A stretch of 64,000 nt of DNA from assembly GCF_900475315.1 (NCBI RefSeq), contig NZ_LS483369.1:1674001-1738000 (forward strand). Reading direction: 5' to 3'. The notes beneath the pieces were generated by a model. It did no database searches. It had not been told where the DNA came from and was given only the letters and a program-made list of their open reading frames with translations. Both the position numbers and the translations under genes were made by a program. This DNA comes from Neisseria cinerea (GTDB lineage: Bacteria; Pseudomonadota; Gammaproteobacteria; Burkholderiales; Neisseriaceae). Below, one piece after another: positions 32,513-42,700 of the stretch (positions within the stretch are counted from its first letter, which is position 1; each line of letters starts with the position of its first letter).

Positions 32513-33433
32513 ATGACCTTGACCGAATTACGGTACATCGTCGCAGTTGCTCAGGAACGTCACTTCGGTCGCGCTGCACGGCGTTGTTTTGTCAGTCAGC
32601 CCACTTTATCCATTGCTATTAAGAAGCTGGAAGAGGAGCTTGCTGTTTCCCTGTTTGACCGGAGTAGTAATGATATTATTACGACGGAGGCGGGGGAACG
32701 CATCGTTGCTCAGGCACGTAAAGTGCTTGAGGAGGCGGAGCTTATAAGGCATTTGGCAAATGAAGAGCAGAATGAGCTGGAGGGGGCATTCAAACTTGGA
32801 TTAATTTTCACAGTTGCTCCCTACCTGTTACCAAAGTTGATTGTTTCTCTGCGTCGTACTGCACCTAAGATGCCTCTGATGTTGGAGGAGAACTATACGC
32901 ATACGTTGACTGAATCTCTTAAGCGTGGAGATGTTGACGCAATTATCGTAGCAGAGCCGTTTCAGGAACCAGGTATCGTTACCGAACCGTTGTATGACGA
33001 ACCGTTCTTCGTCATTGTTCCCAAGGGGCATCCGTTTGAAGAGCTTGATGCTGTGTCATCTAAAATGTTGGGAGAAGAACAGGTTTTGTTGCTTACGGAA
33101 GGAAATTGTATGCGGGATCAAGTGTTGTCAAGTTGCTCCGAGTTGGCTGCCAAACAACGTATACAGGGCTTGACTAATACATTACAGGGTAGTTCGATTA
33201 ACACGATTCGCCATATGGTTGCAAGCGGTCTGGCAATCAGTGTATTACCAGCAACTGCACTGACAGAAAATGATCATATGCTTTTCAGTATCATTCCTTT
33301 TGAGGGTACTGCACCGAGCCGTCGGGTCGTGTTGGCATACCGTCGTAACTTTGTTCGTCCGAAAGCATTATCTGCAATGAAAACGGCGATTATGCAATCG
33401 AGGTTGAGCGGTGTAACGTTCCTTAGAGGGTAA
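32513..33433 (+). CDS. oxyR: Hydrogen peroxide-sensing LysR-type regulator OxyR
   Basis: The 306-residue protein has an N-terminal winged helix-turn-helix (FGRAARRCFVSQPTLSIAIK) and a LysR substrate-binding domain. Cys199 and Cys208 (TEGNCMRDQVLSSC) are at exactly the positions of the E. coli redox pair, so disulfide sensing should be intact. It controls catalase and other peroxide defences in Neisseria. Read with minCDE, it ends at a DUS-based terminator facing the adhesin locus. Confidence 0.96.
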   Translation: MTLTELRYIVAVAQERHFGRAARRCFVSQPTLSIAIKKLEEELAVSLFDRSSNDIITTEAGERIVAQARKVLEEAELIRHLANEEQNELEGAFKLGLIFTVAPYLLPKLIVSLRRTAPKMPLMLEENYTHTLTESLKRGDVDAIIVAEPFQEPGIVTEPLYDEPFFVIVPKGHPFEELDAVSSKMLGEEQVLLLTEGNCMRDQVLSSCSELAAKQRIQGLTNTLQGSSINTIRHMVASGLAISVLPATALTENDHMLFSIIPFEGTAPSRRVVLAYRRNFVRPKALSAMKTAIMQSRLSGVTFLRG

Positions 33434-33437
33434 TTCA

Positions 33438-33475
33438 AAAACAATGCCGTCTGAAGATTCAGACGGCATTGTTTT
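33438..33475 (+). terminator. DUS-pair terminator after oxyR
   Basis: AAAACAATGCCGTCTGAA (33438-33455) pairs perfectly with TTCAGACGGCATTGTTTT (33458-33475). Two 12-mer uptake sequences form the stem, and the T-run makes it an intrinsic terminator. The following ~240 bp (33476-33717) are A/T-rich and show no gene or recognisable element. Confidence 0.88.
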
Positions 33476-33717
33476 ATTCTTTTAGACTGTATTTAATATG
33501 CCGTGGATACAACCCTAACAGTTGAATGAAACGCCGTTTATCCAATGGAATAGATTTCCACCTAAATGGGAATCAACTGATTATTTAAACACAGGTTTTT
33601 ATTTAAATAGGATGTTTTATTTAGCTTTCAGTTTGAGGCAGATAGAGATATCGACTTATTGTTAGTTTGATATATTTGTAGGGATATCATATTTTGCAAT
33701 CCGCTACAAGCCATATA

Positions 33718-33753
33718 AAAAACCTCCGTATTGAATACAATACGGAGGTTTTT
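33718..33753 (-). terminator. Terminator of the large adhesin gene
   Basis: AAAAACCTCCGTATTG (33718-33733) pairs with CAATACGGAGGTTTTT (33738-33753). Read on the minus strand it gives a GC-rich stem with a T-run, 10 bp after the adhesin stop. Confidence 0.88.
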
Positions 33754-33762
33754 CAACTTGGT

Positions 33763-36700
33763 TTACCAGAGGTAGCCGACGCCGACACCACCACCAGTTT
33801 TGGCTTTAGTATTGACGTTGACTTGACCTTTAATCAACCATTTTCCATTATCGCTGATACTGGAGTAACCAACAGCCAAAGCACCTTGAGAACCGTAGGT
33901 GCCGACTGATGCGGCAACCATAGATTTACCCGGTAGGTAGACCTGAGGCAGGGATGCTGCAGCATTCGAGCCGGCTGCTACACCGTCGATCTTATCTTCA
34001 AGATCTTTTGTAACGCCTTTGAGCTGACTTACATTCACAGCATCACCATCTTTTATACCCGGAGCAACATTAGATATACGGACGGGTGCCTGATTACCCT
34101 TGCTGCCAAGCCTCAGCGATCCATCTTCATCAGCACTTAAAGTCGGAGCATGTTGCGAGGTTCCGAGAGACAGGCTGTTGAAATTCACATCGTTGGCTGT
34201 AGCGTAAGTGACTTTGCCATTTTTGTCTTGGGTAACAGTCAGATTTTTACCAGCCACCATTTCAACGGCTTTGCCCGGGTTGATGATTTCATCATTGCCG
34301 GATTCTTTCTTACCGTCGGCAGTTGCAGAAGTTTTCAGCGTAAAGCCGGATGCGTTAATCATATCCGCAACGTTTTGGGCAGTTGCCACTTTGTTCAACG
34401 GAGCTGCCGCATCTTGGGCTGCTTTAAGTGCATCTTGGGCAGCTTTTTTCGCTTCCGGAGTTGCCGCTGCATCTTTTGCCAACTCATCAACCGCTTTTTG
34501 CGCGTCAGCTACCGCTTTAAGCAAATCTGCAGGTTTTTTGTCGGCAGGAACCGGACCTACAACTTTACCCGTAGCTTTACCGTCTTTGGTTTCCGCAGTA
34601 ATTTCACCCGCATCCACATCAAACTTCACGGTGCTGGTCAGGTTGTCGGCTGTTTCAACAACTGCTTTTGTGCCTTTGCCGTTGATGAAGTTCACGGTAT
34701 CGTACGGTTTCACAAAGTCGCGGGCTTCTCCGTTGTTTTGCAGGTTCCAACCCGCATTCAACACGTCGGAAACGGTTGCCGCATTGTTACCGGCTTTATT
34801 GGCGATATCCGCAGCTTCTTTGGCTGTAATCGGCGCAGACTTGTTGTCTTTACCGGCAATCGGATTGCCCGCAACATCTTTGGCATTCTTATCTGCGTCA
34901 TTTACAGACGGCAGATTAGATTTCACATTACCCAATGTTGTTGGTGCGCCAATGACATTCGGTGCCGCCGCTGGATTAACCATGTTAGTTGTTAAATCTG
35001 CAGGCTTCACTTCTGTTGCAGTCGGATTGCCTTTATCGTCAACGGTAAAGTATTTGTCGCCCACTTTAGTTACCGGCGTACCGTTCTTATCCGTATATTG
35101 GACAGGCAAACCAGTCACATCGACTTTTACCGTCGTTGTGGTTACTTTATTGCCGTCTTTATCAACAGACTCTTTCGTCGCCAACTTAACTTTCGTGTTG
35201 TTGCCGTCTGCAAAACGAAGTTCGTCGTCAGGGTTGACTTTCTCATCTTCGTCTTTGAAGTCTGCCGCAGATAGAGCATCTTTCTGCTTACCAACTACAA
35301 AGCCTGATTTTTGAATCGCAGCAGCTACCTTATTACCTGTTACGTAACCATCACCCGCATTGGTCGGGGTCGTACCCGTGTCAGGAGTTACCGGGTTTGC
35401 ATCGGCTTTTGGATTGCCAGTTTTCGGATCAATATCTGCCGTATTGTAATATTGGTCTCCTACTTTGGTTACCGGGGTATCCGTTCCATTGACTTTAGCC
35501 GTAAATTGATTCGGTTTGATTACCTCGCCATCTTTAACGCTAATCGTGATTTCACGAACGCCGTCTTTTGTCGTCTCACCTTTGACGGAAATGCCGGTAC
35601 CGCCTTTGAAGTTCACTTGGTTGGCGTTCTTCACAACATCTTTATAGCCGTTGCCGTCTTTGGTCGATACCACCCAACCCATATTTTGCAGGTCGCCTAC
35701 GGTTGCAGCAGCGTTTTTATTTACCGGTGCATCTTTGGTACCCACTAAGTCAACCAGGTTAGGACGCGCATCACCCGTTGTTGCCTTACCGTTCGGATTG
35801 GTATCCACAGGTTTCACGTTCAGGGTAGAGCCCACACCTGTAATCTGGGTCGGTTTGCCGTCTGAAGAAGAGACATTCAGCGCAGTCGTCGGTTGGTCTT
35901 CCGCTTTATTGCCGTTATTCGTTGCAGGTTTGGCTTTCTCAGCCTTCATCGCAACTGGTGCCAGCTTGGTCACTTTACCTTCTTCAATTGGCTGACCTTT
36001 AGAATCAGTGTAAGTACCGTCTGCATTTTTGGTTACAGGCTTACCGTCTGCATCGACATAAGTATTGTCACCCACATTTACCGTATTGAATGACACATCA
36101 TCTTTGGTCGAATAGGTCACTTTACCGTTCGCTTCTTGTTTCACGGTTAAGTTTTTACCTGCAATCATTTCAACCGCTTTGCCCGGGTTGATAACTTCAT
36201 CACCAGTAGATGTAGCGTCTTTTTCTCCGCCTTCAACTTTAGATGTTTTCAGCGTAAAGCCGGATGCGTTAATCATATCCGCAACGTTTTGGGCAGTTGC
36301 CACTTTGTTCAACGGAGCTGCCGCAGCTTGAGCATCTTTCAATGCTTTTTGCGCTTTTGCTTTCTTATCTTCAGTCGCATCCGCAGGCAAATCTTTCACT
36401 GCCTGTTCGGCTTTCTTCAGATCATCTGCAAGTTTCTTCGCGTTCTCTGCTGTCGTTGGACCATTTACCGAACCATTTGTATTGCTGGTAATTTCACCCG
36501 CATCCACATCAAACTTCACGGTGCTGCTGGCCGCATCGTCTGCAGTTTCCACTACAGCGACGGTACCTTTGCCGTTGATGAAGTTCACAGTATCGTACGG
36601 TTTCACAAAGTCACGGGCTTCGCCGTTATTTTGCAGGTTCCAACCCGCATTCAACACGTCAGAAACCGTTGCCGCATTGTTACCGGCGTTATTGACGATA

Positions 36701-39700
36701 TCTGCAGCTTCTTTAGCTGTAATCGGCGCAGACTTGTTGTCTTTACCGGCTTTAGGCGTTGTGCTGTTCGGGTCAAATGCCTGTTTGTTGGTATCGTTCA
36801 CCGTCGGCAGGTTGCTGCCGATGTTTGCCAACTGCATAGGTTTGTTTGTTTTGTTGTCGCCATTGTTCATGGAGGCAATCACGTCACCGTTCGGTACTTC
36901 TTGGGCATTGTCTTTCGGTTTACCGTTTTCAACGTCATCGGCTTTATAGAATTTATCGCCGACTTTAACCAGCTTGTCACCGTCCTTATTGGTATAAACC
37001 ACCGGAGTTTGTGCCGCTTCAACGGTTTTTTGTGCATCCACGTTCACGGTAATGGTGCGGATACCGTCTTTATCGGTTTCACCCGTAACGGTAGCCAAAC
37101 CTGTGCCTTTGAAGTCCACTTGGTTAGCGTTCTTCACAACATCGGTATAGCCGTTGCCGTCTTTGGTTGATACAACCCAACCCATATTTTGTAGATCGCC
37201 TACGGTTGCAGCAGCGTTTTTATTTACCGGTGCATCTTTGGTACCCACTAAGTCAACCAGGTTAGGACGCGCATCACCCGTTGTTGCCTTACCGTTCGGA
37301 TTGGTATCCACAGGTTTCACGTTCAGGGTAGAGCCCACACCTGTAATCTGGGTCGGTTTGCCGTCTGAAGAAGAGACATTCAGCGCAGTCGTCGGTTGGT
37401 CTTCCGCTTTATTGCCGTTATTCGTTGCAGGTTTGGCTTTCTCAGCCTTCATCGCAACTGGTGCCAGCTTGGTCACTTTACCTTCTTCAATTGGCTGACC
37501 TTTAGAATCAGTGTAAGTACCGTCTGCATTTTTGGTTACAGGCTTACCGTCTGCATCGACATAAGTATTGTCACCCACATTTACCGTATTGAATGACACA
37601 TCATCTTTGGTCGAATAGGTCACTTTACCGTTCGCTTCTTGTTTCACGGTTAAGTTTTTACCTGCAATCATTTCAACCGCTTTGCCCGGGTTGATAACTT
37701 CATCACCAGTAGATGTAGCGTCTTTTTCTCCGCCTTCAACTTTAGATGTTTTCAGCGTAAAGCCGGATGCGTTAATCATATCCGCAACGTTTTGGGCAGT
37801 TGCCACTTTGTTCAACGGAGCTGCCGCAGCTTGAGCATCTTTCAATGCTTTTTGCGCTTTTGCTTTCTTATCTTCAGTCGCATCCGCAGGCAAATCTTTC
37901 ACTGCCTGTTCGGCTTTCTTCAGATCATCTGCAAGTTTCTTCGCGTTCTCTGCTGTCGTTGGACCATTTACCGAACCATTTGTATTGCTGGTAATTTCAC
38001 CCGCATCCACATCAAACTTCACGGTGCTGCTGGCCGCATCGTCTGCAGTTTCCACTACAGCGACGGTACCTTTGCCGTTGATGAAGTTCACAGTATCGTA
38101 CGGTTTCACAAAGTCACGGGCTTCGCCGTTATTTTGCAGGTTCCAACCCGCATTCAACACGTCAGAAACCGTTGCCGCATTGTTACCGGCGTTATTGACG
38201 ATATCTGCAGCTTCTTTAGCTGTAATCGGCGCAGACTTGTTGTCTTTACCGGCTTTAGGCGTTGTGCTGTTCGGGTCAAATGCCTGTTTGTTGGTATCGT
38301 TCACCGTCGGCAGGTTGCTGCCGATGTTTGCCAACTGCATAGGTTTGTTTGTTTTGTTGTCGCCATTGTTCATGGAGGCAATCACGTCACCGTTCGGTAC
38401 TTCTTGGGCATTGTCTTTCGGTTTACCGTTTTCAACGTCATCGGCTTTATAGAATTTATCGCCGACTTTAACCAGCTTGTCACCGTCCTTATTGGTATAA
38501 ACCACCGGAGTTTGTGCCGCTTCAACGGTTTTTTGTGCATCCACGTTCACGGTAATGGTGCGGATACCGTCTTTATCGGTTTCACCCGTAACGGTAGCCA
38601 AACCTGTGCCTTTGAAGTCCACTTGGTTAGCGTTCTTCACAACATCGGTATAGCCGTTGCCGTCTTTGGTTGATACAACCCAACCCATATTTTGTAGATC
38701 GCCTACGGTTGCAGCAGCGTTTTTATTCACCGGTGCATCTTTGGTACCTACCAAATTAACCAAAGACACATTCGGTTTGTTGGTATTGTCTTTACCTTGT
38801 GGTGCAGTAGCGATATCTTGAGTATTCAAGGTTGAACCCACGCCTGTCAATTGCGTTGGTTTCGCGTTGTCACCTTCGCCAGATGTAAAGTTCAATGCTG
38901 TTGTTGGTTGATCAGCACCGTTGTTTGTTGCAGGTTTAGCCGCTTCAGTCTTCATATTAACTGGCGCTTTACCATCTTTAGCATCACCTAATTTAACTGT
39001 GTTGAACGCCACATCGTCTTTGGTTGCATAGGTCACTTTACCGTTCGCTTCTTGTTTCACGGTTAAGTTTTTACCTGCAATCATTTCAACGGCTTTGCCC
39101 GGATTGATGACTTCATCGTCACCTGAAACTTTCTCACCACCATCCACGTTAGAAGTTTTCAGCGTAAAGCCGGATGCGTTAATCATATCCGCAACGTTTT
39201 GGGCGGTTGCCACTTTGTTCAACGGAGCTGCCGCATCTTGGGCATTTTTCAATGCTTTTTGCGCTTCTGCTTTCTTATCTTCAGTCGCATCCGCAGGCAA
39301 ATCTTTCACTGCCTGTTCGGCTTTCTTCAGATCATCTGCCAGTTTCTTAGCTTCATCCGCAGTAACAGGGCCTTTTACCGCACCAGGTTTGGTTTCATCT
39401 GCAGTAATTTCGCCCGCATCCACATCAAACTTCACGGTGCTGGTCAGGTTGTCTGCTGTTTCAACAACTGCTGTTGTGCCTTTGCCGTTTACAAAGTTTA
39501 CGGTGTCGAAAGGTTTCACAAAATCAACCGCTTGTCCGTTACCTTGCAAGTTCCAACCCGCATTCAACACGTCGGAAACGGTTGCCGCATTGTTACCAGC
39601 AAATTTATCGCTCTTCGGATTCAACAACTCAGCTGCTTCAGCTGCCGTCATCGGCGCAGACTTGTTGTTTTTGTCAGCTTTTGGCGTTGTGCTGTTCGGG

Positions 39701-42700
39701 TCAAATGCCTGTTTGTTGGTATCGTTCACCGTCGGCAAGTTGCTACCGATGTTTGACAAGTGCATAGGGTTGTTTGCAGTGTTGTTGTCGCCATTGTTCA
39801 TGGAGGCAATCACGTCACCGTTCGGTACTTCTGGTGCACCATCTTTCGGTTTGCCGTTTACAACATCACCGGCTTTATAGAATTTATCGCCAACTTTAAC
39901 CAGCTTGTCACCGTCCTTATTGGTATAAACCACAGGAGTTTGTGCTGCCTCAACGGTAATGGTGCGAACGCCATCGGTGCCAGTTTCGCCTGTCACTGTA
40001 ATGCCATTTTTACCCACAAAGTCTACTTGGTTTGCATTCTTCACAACATCAGTGTAACCATTGCCGTCTTTCGTTGATACCACCCAACCCATATTTTGTA
40101 GATCGCCTACTGTTGCAGCCGCATTTTTGTTTACAGGTGCTTCAGTTGTACCGACTAAATCCACTAAGTTTGGACGAGCAGCTTCCTCTGTTGGTGTACC
40201 ATTTGGATTCGTACCCACAGGTTTCACGTTCAGAGTAGAACCCACACCTGTAATCTGGGTCGGTTTGCCGTCTGAAGAGACGTTCAACGCCGTTATCGGT
40301 GTTTTGTCTGTTCCGTTGTTGCTTGCAGGTTTGGCGGCTTCGGTCGTGAAGTTAACCGGTGCTTTACCGTTTTGGGTATCACCCACTTTCACAGAAGTGA
40401 ATTCAACGTTGTCTTTGGTTGAATAGGTCACTTTACCGTTAGCTTCTTGTTTCACGGTTAAGTTTTTACCTGCCACCATTTCAACGGCTTTGCCCGGGTT
40501 GATGACTTCATCGTCGCCGGATTCTTTCTTACCGTCGGCGGTTGCAGAAGTCTTCAGCGTAAAGCCGGAGTTGTTGATCATATCCGCAACATTTTTAGCC
40601 GTAGCAACGCCTTTGTCATCTACTGCCTTATTTAATGCGGTTTCAGCATCTTTAACTTTATTCTTAGCCGCTTCTTTCTGCTCAGGTGTCGCGTCTTTAG
40701 GCAATGCAGCTAAAGCATCTTTTGCATCTTTTAATGCTTTTTGAAGCTCAGGATTAGTTGACGGCGCAATAACAGAACCGTCTTTGCTTGAAACCAGCTC
40801 GGCTGTTTTAACATCAGGCACTTCTACATCAACAGTAATAGTGCGCACGCCGTTCTCGGTTTTACCCGATACTTTGGCTGCGTTTTTACCGACGAATTTC
40901 ACTTCGTCCGCATTCTTAACTTGTTCGGAGTAAGCACCATTTCCATCTGTTGTTTTATCAGAAGATACAACCCAACCCATATTACGTAAATCGCCTACAG
41001 TAGCTGCTGTAGTATCAGGAACAGTTGGATTTCCTGCAGTTGGTTTGCTTAAGTCTACAAGACCTGCTTTTGGCGTTCCTTCTGCATAATTCGTCAAACC
41101 AGATGTAACATTTTTAACTGTTTTTCCACCATTATCTAAGCCATCTTTTGTCAAAGATACTGGTTTTTCTGATGCATTTTTTGGAGTGATTTTTATGCCA
41201 TCACTGTTGATTACAGTTTTGTCACCAGCTTGGTTTTTAAATTCAGCACTTGTTAGACCAGTTAATTCTTTTTGTAAAGAATAGATAAAGTTTTTACCAT
41301 CTTGTTTAACGGCTAAATTATCACCAGCTTTGAAAGTTACTGTATTACCTGCTTTGATCAACTCTGTAGCAGCACCAGACACAGTGCCAGAGCCATCTTT
41401 ATCTGCTGTCGCTTTCCAACCCATTTCTGTTAAGGTATTCACTAATTGATCAGCAGTAACCAATTTGCCATTTGTCGTATCCGCTGTTGGCACGCCATCA
41501 GCTCCTGTTGTAAGGGTCGCTGTTTTTGGTTTTAATGTAATCGTATCATCAGCTGCTGTTACCTCTAATAAGTTACCATCGCTAGATTTAACAGTGAACG
41601 TAATGCCATTTTCTTTATTTAACTCTTGTTTTTTAGTTTCTGTAGCGGTCTTATCACCTGTTTGGCCTTTTAATTGAATTGTATTATTCGCCAGTTTATG
41701 GAATTGACTACCGTTAATAGCATCTTTGGAATCTGCAGAAATATCTCCATCTTTTACATTCGTAACTTTTACTGGATCTGTACCATTAGGACCAGATACT
41801 TTCAGATCTCCCGCATCGGATTTACTCAATTTAGGACCTTGATCTCCACCTACTTGTACGGTATTGAATATCACATTTTCTTTCGTAGCAAACGTGAATT
41901 TACCCGCCTCTTGGGTAATCTTGATATTTTTATCCGCTTCGAAGGTTACCGTATCGCCTGCTTTAACTGGCTGTACTGTCTTACCGATATTTTCGCCGTT
42001 TGCCGTTGCGGCAGAAGTTGCATTCCAAGCAGCTGCTTTAATTGCCTCTGCCACGTTGCCTACTGTAGCGATTTTGTCTTTATCGGCATCGGCTACGGTT
42101 GGTACAGATGAGGCAGTGATGTTGCCGGTATTAACTTTTAAACCCTTGTCATCGGTTGTAAGGGTGTTGTCGGCAGCTTTTACTTTAACGCCTTCATTTG
42201 TTACTTCTAAAGACTTATCTGCTGCTTTTACCTTGATTTTATTGTCGTTGGTTTTTTCCAAACCATCGCCAAGGTTTGCACTGTATTTGATTGTGCTGGT
42301 TTTGCCGTCTGTATTTGTAGTAACAGATACACTTGTGCCGTCTCCGTCAACAAAATTAACGGTGTCATAAGCGGTAACAAAATCTTTTGCCGTACCTTTT
42401 TCTTGCAAGTTCCAGCCTGCATTCAACACATCGCCCACGGTTGCAGCGTTGTTTTTAATAGTGTCTGCATTAGCCGGTTTGTCTGCTTTAGTTGTCGGCG
42501 CAGTTGTATTTGCTTTTGCACCGTCAAGATTGCCGGCTACATTGGTAATCGGATTACCGCCGTTGTCTAAGCCGTTTTCAGTCAATGAAACGGGTTTCTT
42601 ACCTGTAGAGGTTTCCGGAGTAATGGTTACGCCTGCATTAGTCAGCTTGGTTGTCGGCGCATTTGCATCTGTGCCTTTAAACTCTGCACTGGTCAGGTTG

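Noticed and set aside
34150-38673. Long plus-strand open frames opposite the large adhesin, several repeated exactly 1503 bp apart
   Set aside because: They are antisense shadows of the repetitive adhesin frame, and their repetition is explained by the tandem duplication. No ribosome sites or recognisable domains.
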